Assembly (NCBI GenBank): GCA_002369325.1
Contig: DFDU01000013.1
Span: forward strand, 1 to 9,810
Length of the DNA stretch: 9,810 nucleotides
Origin: Lachnospiraceae bacterium UBA3820
GTDB lineage: Bacteria; Bacillota; Clostridia; Lachnospirales; Lachnospiraceae
Reading direction: 5' to 3'
Below are positions 1-6,370 of the stretch, in pieces. Made by a program: the position numbers and the translations under genes. The notes below the pieces were generated by a model, which worked only from the letters and a program-made list of their open reading frames with translations, was not told the origin of the DNA and did not search any database. Position 1 is the stretch's first letter, and every line of letters begins with the position of its first letter.

Positions 1-466
1 ATGCAAGTGTAGGTAAATCCTTATACTTATCTGCAAACTTTGCAAGCTCATTTATAACATTGATAAGCTTCTTTCTTACAAGCTTCAACGCCTCAGTCAT
101 TATTATTACATCGGTGTTATCACCGACATAACAGCTTGTTGCACCAAGATGTATAATACCTGCAGCATTCGGGCATTGCTGTCCGTAAGCATATACATGA
201 CTCATAACATCATGACGCACTTCCTTTTCACGAGCCTTGGCTACATCATAGTTTATGTCATCGGCATGTGCTTTCAACTCATCAATCTGTTCCTGACTGA
301 TTCTCGGATTTCCGTTTTCATCCTTAAGTCCAAGTTCCATCTCTGTTTCTGCAAGAGCAATCCAAAGCTTTCTCCATGTTTTAAATTTCATATCAGGTGA
401 GAAAATGTATTGCATTTCCTTGCTTGCATATCTTTCCGACAAAGGACTTACATACTTATCATTCAT
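1..466 (-). CDS. purB: Adenylosuccinate lyase, N-terminal part (cut by window edge)
   Basis: PurB cleaves SAICAR to AICAR and adenylosuccinate to AMP, both with release of fumarate, in cytoplasmic purine synthesis. The 155 visible codons begin MNDKYVSPLSERYAS and contain the family's N-terminal SPLxxRYAS stretch, the WxxLWIALAExExELG helix and HLGATSCYVGDNTD (GATS region). The catalytic loop and the fumarase/lyase signature lie beyond position 1, so only about a third of a normal ~470-residue enzyme is visible. The ATG at 466 is set by AAGGAG at 475-480, eight bases upstream. The secreted transglutaminase-like gene ends only 30 bp upstream and I see no terminator or convincing promoter between them, so read-through from that operon is likely. 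The frame is intact as far as seen. Confidence 0.93.
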   Translation of the reverse strand, partial: MNDKYVSPLSERYASKEMQYIFSPDMKFKTWRKLWIALAETEMELGLKDENGNPRISQEQIDELKAHADDINYDVAKAREKEVRHDVMSHVYAYGQQCPNAAGIIHLGATSCYVGDNTDVIIMTEALKLVRKKLINVINELAKFADKYKDLPTLA

Positions 467-496
467 TTTTTATTCTCCTTATTGTATATAATCAAA

Positions 497-2476
497 TTAA
501 TTAATTTTGTATGAATATGTTGGAGCCGCTTCATAGCTTGAAGCATTATAATACTTACGACCCTTTGATTCAACAAATAAAGGATCCCAATATCTTCCAC
601 CGGCATATACCCATCCGTGGATAGGACTGATATAAAGATACACATCTCCGAAATTAAGCTCTGCATAAAGATAAGCAAGTGCTGCCGCTTCTCCCACGCA
701 TTCCGCTCCGAGAGCATCCTGATCTCCGTATCCGTTTAATATATTATTTGCATAGTGTGCATCAAGGCAATTCCAATTACCGATGAAATTTCCTACCGGA
801 TAATCCTTCAAAAGGTAAGGGAACTTAGCAACATATTGATAACATTTTTCCTGTTTTGTTGCAAGACTGTCTCCCGGATCGCATATTGAATCAACAATCT
901 GCTTGGCTCTTATCATCATCGGAATTTTTTCATTGGCATATCCTGTCATAACTGCGGAACCGTCTTCATTTAAATCTATACCGCAGGAAGATCCGCCTCT
1001 TTGTAAAACTCCGGTGGTTCTGTCGAAATAATAATATTTACCGTTGCATTCAACCCAGCCATGCTCACTTTTCGGAAGATCGGGATCTATTTCTTCCACA
1101 TTATCAAAGCTGTAGCAGGCTTCATCTATCATATTTCCGTTGGAATCATACAATCTGAACAAGGTCCAGTAATAACCATATTCAGGATTCCAGAGTGTCC
1201 AGAATGAACTGCCTTCGGCCACACCACACGGTCCTGTTGAATATATCCATGCAGGAAGTCCCTGTTCATAGAGGTTACAATCCAACACAAGCATTTCATA
1301 TGCAAAGCTCTGATTTTTATTTTCAGTAGTTTCAAATCCTATAAGAACTCCGCCTTCTTCACCCGTATTAGGCATCTGGCATATATTCTTTATATATTTA
1401 TGATACTCCACACCGGCGAAAGCCTGTGCATAATCAACGCTGCCCTTACGTCTTACTTCGGCACAGATTGTATATGTTCCTGTCTCATCAGGCTTCCAAT
1501 CAAGATATTCATAATTAAGTACCCACGGGCTTACTTCTTTCCAGTCCGTTTCTCCGTTTTTACATGCCAGCCATCTGTATTCCAAATCACCTAAATTCTT
1601 ATCTGCAGCTACACCCGCAACAATATGATCGTTATCATTTGTAACTATTATTATATTTAAAGTATCCTGAAGATATGTATCTACTTCCGGCTCCTTAACA
1701 ACTACATTTTCAAAGCCGTAGCAGGCTTCATCTATCATATTTCCGTTGGAATCATACAACCTGAACAAAGTCCAATAATAACCATACTCAGGCTGCCAGA
1801 CAGTCCAGAATGCATTTCCCTCAGCTACTCCGCAAGGACCCGTTGAATATGTCCATGCCGGAAGGCCCTGAGCATAGAGTGTACAATCCAAAATAAGCAT
1901 TTCATAGCTGTAGCTTTGATATGGATTTTCTTTTGTCTCAAATCCTATGAGAACACCGCCGGCTTCACCGGGATTAGGCATCTGGCATTTACTCTTTATG
2001 TATTTATGAAACTCAACGTTTTCAAAAGCCTGTACAGCTTCGGTCTCACCGTTTTTTCTGACCTCAGCGCAAACAGTATATGTGCCTGATTCGGCAGGTA
2101 TCCAGTCAAGATATTCATTATTAAGTATCCATGGACTGATTTCAAACCAGTTCGTATCTCCACTCTTACATGCAATCCATCTGTATTCCAAATCTCCTAC
2201 AGACTTATCTGTAACGGCTGCTCCAAAAATATGTTCATTATTGATTTCGATTATAGAGATATCCACCGATGATATACTTCCGGAAGAAACTATATCGACA
2301 TTTTCCTCCGTTTCTTCTTCGAAATAATCAGCATCACTCTGCGTAGCTTCTTCATAAATCATCAAGGCATCTTCACTTATATCCTGTGCCTTTACCGGGA
2401 ATGAAAATAAGCCCATTGATAAAGCAATCATTCCAAACGCACCTGCAAGGATTTTTACACTTTTACTTATTTTCAT
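497..2476 (-). CDS. Secreted repeat protein with cell-wall-binding repeat and C-terminal transglutaminase-like domain
   Basis: This is a predicted exported protein of 659 residues. Residues 1-30 form a signal peptide (basic N-terminus, hydrophobic core, cleavage probably after PVKA). An acidic linker follows to about 70. Two tandem 202-residue repeats come next (about 71-258 and 273-460). Each holds a beta-rich segment resembling the triple-tyrosine/Ig-like type (GDLEYRW, then GTYTVCAEVR) and a Cys-containing segment with CQMPN, STGPCGVAEG and FRLYDSNGNMIDEACY. A choline/glucan-binding-type repeat (GWVECNGKYYYFD) lies at 473-495. The C-terminal domain (about 515-635) has a transglutaminase-like triad: C593 in ECVGEAAALAYLY, H620 in HGWVYAGG and D631 in RYWDP. 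The ATG at 2476 follows AGGAGT at 2483-2488. It is probably co-transcribed with the lipoprotein gene 15 bp upstream. The domain could be a cross-linker, peptidase or amidase; the substrate is unknown. Confidence 0.85.
   Translation of the reverse strand: MKISKSVKILAGAFGMIALSMGLFSFPVKAQDISEDALMIYEEATQSDADYFEEETEENVDIVSSGSISSVDISIIEINNEHIFGAAVTDKSVGDLEYRWIACKSGDTNWFEISPWILNNEYLDWIPAESGTYTVCAEVRKNGETEAVQAFENVEFHKYIKSKCQMPNPGEAGGVLIGFETKENPYQSYSYEMLILDCTLYAQGLPAWTYSTGPCGVAEGNAFWTVWQPEYGYYWTLFRLYDSNGNMIDEACYGFENVVVKEPEVDTYLQDTLNIIIVTNDNDHIVAGVAADKNLGDLEYRWLACKNGETDWKEVSPWVLNYEYLDWKPDETGTYTICAEVRRKGSVDYAQAFAGVEYHKYIKNICQMPNTGEEGGVLIGFETTENKNQSFAYEMLVLDCNLYEQGLPAWIYSTGPCGVAEGSSFWTLWNPEYGYYWTLFRLYDSNGNMIDEACYSFDNVEEIDPDLPKSEHGWVECNGKYYYFDRTTGVLQRGGSSCGIDLNEDGSAVMTGYANEKIPMMIRAKQIVDSICDPGDSLATKQEKCYQYVAKFPYLLKDYPVGNFIGNWNCLDAHYANNILNGYGDQDALGAECVGEAAALAYLYAELNFGDVYLYISPIHGWVYAGGRYWDPLFVESKGRKYYNASSYEAAPTYSYKIN
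1097..2266 (-). repeat. Tandem 606-bp intragenic duplication (two copies)
   Basis: Two copies encode residues 71-258 and 273-460 of the transglutaminase-like protein, in exact register at 202 codons (606 bp). By eye the proteins are roughly 70% identical. The DNA is also close: a 42-base identical stretch at 1112-1153 recurs at 1718-1759. The N-terminal ends have diverged more than the C-terminal ends, where the NGNMIDEACY region is unchanged. Confidence 0.9.
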
Positions 2477-2491
2477 AGTTTTACTCCTATT

Positions 2492-3031
2492 TTAATATAC
2501 GGCAGTTACAATCCACGGACTGTCAGGTGTTTTCTGCTCACATTGTGCCTGAAATCCATCATAATATATAATTGCATATCCTGCACTTTCATCAGTACAT
2601 GCATTGACAACGACCATATTTCCGCCCAATGCTGCCATAAGCGCATCCGCACTGCTTCCGATATAACCCTTTGCAATTGATTTTTGATCCTGTGCCGGTG
2701 CTTCGGTTACAGCCTCGGTTGGTGCTTCTGTAGGAGCCTCAGTTGCCGCCTCGGTAGTCTTCTTTTCTTCCGTAGTCTTCTCCTCTGTAGTTTTCTTTTC
2801 TTCCGTTGTCTTTTTCTCTTCTGTAGTCTTCTTTTCTTCTGTAGTCTTCTTCTCTTCTGTAGTTTTCTTTTCTTCTGTAGTCTTTTTCTCTTCGGTCGTT
2901 TCCTTATCTGCAACACTTTCGGTTACAGCATCTGTCTTTGTTGCCTTTTCATCCTTTGCATCCTTGTCTTTACAACCTGCAAGAGACACACATAACATAG
3001 CAACTAAAGCTGCGTATTTTAGTTTTTTCAT
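2492..3031 (-). CDS. Small surface lipoprotein with TTEEKK repeat tract
   Basis: This is a predicted 179-residue lipoprotein of unknown function. The N-terminus MKKLKYAALV, a hydrophobic core and the lipobox LAGC (C20) indicate lipidation and anchoring on the outer face of the membrane. Residues 21-44 are charged. Residues 45-91 are a TTEEKK tract and 92-113 a TEAP-rich linker, which would act as a flexible stalk. The last ~63 residues (117-179) form a compact domain with GYIGSSADALMAALGG, two cysteines and YYDGFQAQ; similar C-terminal domains occur in small Lachnospiraceae lipoproteins (from memory, not searched). The ATG at 3031 is preferred because AGGAGAG lies just upstream (3037-3043) and the signal peptide starts there. 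The ATG at 3049 would add six residues and has no ribosome binding site. It is first in an operon with the transglutaminase-like gene 15 bp downstream, and the two proteins may act together on the cell surface. Confidence 0.85.
   Translation of the reverse strand: MKKLKYAALVAMLCVSLAGCKDKDAKDEKATKTDAVTESVADKETTEEKKTTEEKKTTEEKKTTEEKKTTEEKKTTEEKKTTEEKTTEEKKTTEAATEAPTEAPTEAVTEAPAQDQKSIAKGYIGSSADALMAALGGNMVVVNACTDESAGYAIIYYDGFQAQCEQKTPDSPWIVTAVY
2759..2899 (-). repeat. 18-bp in-frame tandem repeat encoding TTEEKK
   Basis: Eight consecutive units encode TTEEKK. Seven are 18 bp and one (the seventh in protein order) is 15 bp, giving TTEEK; the total is 141 bp. Synonymous third-position differences between units (for example gtagtc versus gtagtt on the plus strand) show it is not a perfectly homogenised tract. 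A TEA/TEAP-coding stretch continues to about 2693. Confidence 0.92.
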
Positions 3032-3095
3032 TTTTTCTCTCCTATGCATACACTATATATTCTTAACATCATCCGCAATAAAAATCGCAAATGAT

Positions 3096-3124
3096 ATTAT
3101 AACATATCCTAAAATGTATCACAA
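3096..3124 (-). promoter_or_regulatory. Sigma-A-type promoter of the lipoprotein/transglutaminase operon
   Basis: On the minus strand, TTGTGA (3124-3119) and a perfect TATAAT (3101-3096) are separated by 17 bp. The -10 is preceded by TG one base upstream (TGTTATAAT), an extended -10 element. Transcription would start near 3089, giving a leader of about 58 nt before the ATG at 3031. It is the best promoter match between the MBOAT operon and this one. Confidence 0.7.
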
Positions 3125-3166
3125 CACAAAAAGCCTTTATTTTATTATATCTGACGCGGTATAATT

Positions 3167-4600
3167 TTACTGATTATAGACATATAAAATACCTTCACAT
3201 TCGGTTATAACCATTATCTCGTAATCCTCAGGAAGCAGTTCCTTATTGATATATGCCCCATATGCATATTCGGCCTCCTTATGGTCATGAACCTTCTCAT
3301 ATGACGCAGGAGTTGCCTCAAAAACAGTCACGGCATCTTCCGAAATAATCATTATATAAATGTTCGAATCATCATCCGTATAATCTTTATCAACATTTCC
3401 GTATACAAGCAATCTGTTACCCTTATCCTCGGTATTAATGCTTACCTTATCCGAAGATACTTCCCTAATATTTCCCGGAAGATCTCTTTCGAGAATTATT
3501 TTTTCCGGAAGTTCTCTTTCAGGTGCGTCCATATACGGAAGATACTCGATAAGCCACGGAATATTTCTTTCGACTATTTCATAAATCACGGTATCGGCAT
3601 TTTGAAAACCGACCTGATCCAGGTCCGCAGGCTGACCTTTTGAAAAAAATCCTTTTTCGTATTCGTCTGCAATATAAGGTATTGAAGCATTTCCGTAAGA
3701 ATCCCTAAACATTACAAGTGAGCCTGAAGCCGCCGGATTTTGAGTCATAATAATCGGATCCTCAGTGTTTTTTACCGCATTGACATAAGAATATTCATGC
3801 TCTCTTTCGTAAATCACATTATCATCAAGCTCATCAAGCGACGGATAAATGATATTATACAAATCTCCTCTATGCACGGCCTGAATAGTATACGGCTCAT
3901 CGGTATAATCATAATGTTCTTTTCCGACACCATCCAAGATAAGATCTACCGCAAACACAGCTCCCTCATTGGTCCAATGACTGTCCCATTTATGATACAT
4001 AACTCTGTCATCAGCCAAAAATGCGGAATGCAAATCGACAAAGTTTACATTTTTATCCTTCATACCGCTTCTTAACATATCATAGTTTGTCTTCTCATTT
4101 GTTTTGATATAATTATCAGGCATGTTTTCAGGATAAAGAGAATTCTTGTTTGGTGCAACCGTAAATAAAAATGTAACGCCTCTTTCTTCACAGTTTTCCT
4201 GCATAAGTTCAAGCACCTTTACCGCATTATGTATCTCTCTTTCGGACATAACATCCTCACCCAGATAGTCATGCATGCTCTCACTGTAAAAAAGCCATCC
4301 GTCTTTGCCGAGCACGACTCTATCCTGATTGGAAGTATTAAACACTTTCGCCTTAATTACGGCATCCGCAGTCGAAAGTTCCTGCCTGAAGGCAAAATTA
4401 TCCGAAAAATAATCTGTAAGCTCATCACAAAAATCAAAATTGATTTTCTTTTCTTTAATAAGCTTCGGAAGCTTCGCACCGGCTCTTTTTTCTTTATTCA
4501 TATCCGATTTCACAAACGGCATAAGCAAAGAAAGAGATGCCAGCATCACAATAAATACCACTATATAAAGTTTTTCAAAAAATTCTTTTTTCTTCAACAC
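3167..4600 (-). CDS. DHHW/AlgJ-like SGNH-type protein, partner of the MBOAT acyltransferase
   Basis: This is a 477-residue protein with one N-terminal membrane anchor (about residues 11-30) and an extracytoplasmic domain. It belongs to the DHHW group related to AlgJ/AlgX, which passes acetyl groups from an MBOAT protein to an extracellular polymer. Visible features are GKDGWLFY (98-105), VAPNKNSLYPENMP (148-161), KWDSHWTNEG with D206 and H208, and MFRDSYGN with S301 as likely nucleophile. Together D206, H208 and S301 fit an SGNH catalytic set. The C-terminal ~110 residues are beta-rich and I do not recognise them. The start is not ATG: GTG at 4600 or TTG at 4597, with AGGGTGA just upstream (4604-4610); the first internal Met is at residue 19. 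It lies 106 bp downstream of the MBOAT gene with no clear promoter or terminator between, so the two are probably co-transcribed. Confidence 0.82.
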   Translation of the reverse strand: MLKKKEFFEKLYIVVFIVMLASLSLLMPFVKSDMNKEKRAGAKLPKLIKEKKINFDFCDELTDYFSDNFAFRQELSTADAVIKAKVFNTSNQDRVVLGKDGWLFYSESMHDYLGEDVMSEREIHNAVKVLELMQENCEERGVTFLFTVAPNKNSLYPENMPDNYIKTNEKTNYDMLRSGMKDKNVNFVDLHSAFLADDRVMYHKWDSHWTNEGAVFAVDLILDGVGKEHYDYTDEPYTIQAVHRGDLYNIIYPSLDELDDNVIYEREHEYSYVNAVKNTEDPIIMTQNPAASGSLVMFRDSYGNASIPYIADEYEKGFFSKGQPADLDQVGFQNADTVIYEIVERNIPWLIEYLPYMDAPERELPEKIILERDLPGNIREVSSDKVSINTEDKGNRLLVYGNVDKDYTDDDSNIYIMIISEDAVTVFEATPASYEKVHDHKEAEYAYGAYINKELLPEDYEIMVITECEGILYVYNQ

Positions 4601-4706
4601 ATTTCACCCTTTAAAGATTAGTAAATCATCCCAAAACTTATTATGGTCATCATACAAAATCCTAAATTAACTTACCGTTTAAAAACAGGATAACCTCAAA
4701 TCATTA

Positions 4707-6212
4707 CTAAAATCTAAAATAAATAAACGGATTGTATGCCTCGGAAGCAAGATTAAGGATACACAACATAAGCAGCAATAAACTTCCGAAAGCAATCATC
4801 GGTTTAAATACATTTTTCTTTTTCATAAACCTGCTGTCCACCATCTTTACAACCGGATAAGAAAGTATAAATGCAAGAATTATTATAAATATATTGTACG
4901 GATTAAACAGTTTGCAAACCAATACAAGAGATGCCCTGCTATATGTAAAGCCGGCAAACATATTCTTTATAAACCCAAGTGCATATGAAATATTATCCGC
5001 TCTGAAGAATACAAAACCAACTGTCACTACAAGCCATACATATAAATTTTTCAGTATTTTTATTATAAGCCTCGGCTTTGAAGCAATTTTTTCTTTTATA
5101 TTTCTATCGGCATCACTTGCTTTTGCAAAGGTCAACTCTTTTTTATCACGGGCGTGTTTGCATACCGTACCGACAATGTCCTCAATTATAAGAAATGTCC
5201 CATGAAAAAGTCCCCAGATAATAAAAGTCCAGTTTGCTCCATGCCAGAAGCCGGTCAGGAAAAATACAATTATCTTATTAAGATTTGTTCTGAATCTTCC
5301 CTTTCTATTGCCTCCAAGCGGAATATATACATACTCCTTAAACCAGGAAGAAAGCGATATATGCCACCTTCTCCAGAACTCTTTAATTGACTGTGAACTA
5401 TAGGGATGATCAAAGTTTTCACGAAATTCGAATCCAAACATTTTAGCCAGACCAATTGCCATATCCGAATATCCGCTGAAATCATAATATATCTGAAATA
5501 CATAAGCTATCGCTCCGACCCAGGCAACAAGTGCATTATATCCGGCTATATCGAGTGCATATATCGTGTCGGCTATCTGTCCCATGGAATTGGCTATAAT
5601 TACTTTTTTTGCTAGGCCTTTGATAAAGCGCTCGATGCCTGCCACGATCATCGACGATTCGGCACTGCCGTTTCCATTTATTCCACGTTTTTTCAATTGT
5701 TCATCTATATCATGATATCTTACTATAGGTCCGGCGATAAGCTGCGGGAAAAATGATATATAAAGCAAAAGCTTCGGAAAGCTTTTTTGAACCTGCTTAC
5801 CGTCTCGGTAGACATCTATCACATAAGACATAGCCTGAAATGTATAAAACGATATGCCTATAGGTAATTTAATCTTAGGCACATGAATCGAAAGATTACA
5901 AAATGAATTTATACTCTCAACAAAAAAGCCTGCATATTTAAACACGCCCAAAAGCCCTATATTTAAGACAACCGCAAATATAAGGCAAAGCTTTCTGTTT
6001 ACTTTCTCACTTTCCAAAAGTCTTCCGAATATGTAATTCATAAGTACGGAGCCGAGCATAAGAATTATATATACAGGCTCTCCGAACGAATAAAACAAAA
6101 GACTCATAAGAATTAAAATAGCATTTTTATATTTAATTGAAAAAGGAAGATAATATAATACAAATGTGAGTGGCAAAAATGCCGTTAAAAAAATAATTGA
6201 AGAAAAAACCAC
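4707..6212 (-). CDS. MBOAT-family membrane O-acyltransferase (AlgI/DltB-like)
   Basis: This is a multi-pass membrane protein of 501 residues that moves acyl (usually acetyl) groups across the membrane for O-acylation of a cell-surface polymer. It begins MVFSSIIFLTAFLPL, as AlgI-type proteins do. Family motifs in order are GISFYTFQAMSYVIDVYR (119-136), FPQLIAGPIVRY (155-166), FQIYYDFSGYSDMAIGLA (239-256), FWRRWHISLSSWF with H284, GFWHGANW with the conserved H324, and LFHG with H337. FFRADN lies near 402. The length is normal for the family. GTG at 6212 is chosen because GGGAGG lies eight bases upstream (6221-6226) and it gives the canonical N-terminus; an in-frame TTG at 6230 lies upstream of that site. 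The DHHW partner gene follows, which supports polymer O-acetylation. No glycosyltransferase is near, so the acceptor is unknown. Confidence 0.92.
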   Translation of the reverse strand: MVFSSIIFLTAFLPLTFVLYYLPFSIKYKNAILILMSLLFYSFGEPVYIILMLGSVLMNYIFGRLLESEKVNRKLCLIFAVVLNIGLLGVFKYAGFFVESINSFCNLSIHVPKIKLPIGISFYTFQAMSYVIDVYRDGKQVQKSFPKLLLYISFFPQLIAGPIVRYHDIDEQLKKRGINGNGSAESSMIVAGIERFIKGLAKKVIIANSMGQIADTIYALDIAGYNALVAWVGAIAYVFQIYYDFSGYSDMAIGLAKMFGFEFRENFDHPYSSQSIKEFWRRWHISLSSWFKEYVYIPLGGNRKGRFRTNLNKIIVFFLTGFWHGANWTFIIWGLFHGTFLIIEDIVGTVCKHARDKKELTFAKASDADRNIKEKIASKPRLIIKILKNLYVWLVVTVGFVFFRADNISYALGFIKNMFAGFTYSRASLVLVCKLFNPYNIFIIILAFILSYPVVKMVDSRFMKKKNVFKPMIAFGSLLLLMLCILNLASEAYNPFIYFRF

Positions 6213-6220
6213 GTCTTCTT

Positions 6221-6226
6221 CCTCCC
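6221..6226 (-). promoter_or_regulatory. Ribosome binding site that fixes the GTG start of the MBOAT gene
   Basis: GGGAGG on the minus strand, eight bases before the GTG at 6212. It lies inside the upstream in-frame extension from the TTG at 6230, so it argues against the longer reading. Confidence 0.8.
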
Positions 6227-6296
6227 ACAAATATCATTTTCACATGTATAAAATACACTTCTGCAAATTTTGTTTTCATATTTGCAAAATACACTT
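6225..6296 (-). repeat. 36-bp tandem direct repeat in the MBOAT leader
   Basis: Two adjoining 36-bp copies (minus strand 6296-6261 and 6260-6225) both begin AAGTGTATTTT and share TGAAAA and ATTTG. I count 26 of 36 positions identical. The first copy starts inside the proposed -10 and the second ends at the ribosome binding site, so the duplication makes up almost the whole 5' untranslated region. Confidence 0.75.
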
Positions 6297-6321
6297 TAAC
6301 CCAAATAACTAAACATGTCAA
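6293..6321 (-). promoter_or_regulatory. Sigma-A-type promoter of the MBOAT/DHHW operon
   Basis: On the minus strand, a perfect TTGACA (6321-6316) is followed after 17 bp by TAAAGT (6298-6293, four of six matches to TATAAT). Transcription would begin near 6286, about 74 nt before the GTG start. The near edge of the palindrome array lies about 50-70 bp upstream of the -35 box. Confidence 0.65.
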
Positions 6322-6370
6322 TCTTCATAAAACATGAGATTTTCATGGTTTTACAAATAAAATAACATAT

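Noticed and set aside
149..400. Plus-strand open frame of 83 codons
   Set aside because: It lies antisense within purB, matches nothing recognisable and has no start signal.
463..717. Minus-strand open frame of 84 codons overlapping the 3' end of the secreted gene
   Set aside because: It is in another frame of the clearly coding transglutaminase-like domain, with no ribosome binding site.
2684..2995. Open frames on the plus strand and in a second minus frame through the lipoprotein gene
   Set aside because: They are shadows of the TTEEKK repeat (Ser/Leu/Phe-rich or Arg/Lys-rich low complexity) and have no ribosome binding site.
3032..3049. Upstream ATG start for the lipoprotein (adds MHRREK)
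   Set aside because: It has no ribosome binding site, and AGGAGAG lies inside this extension, correctly placed for the ATG at 3031.
4649..4654. TATGAT -10 candidate between the MBOAT and DHHW genes
   Set aside because: The hexamer 17 bp upstream is CGGTAA, no match to TTGACA, and there is no extended -10 element.
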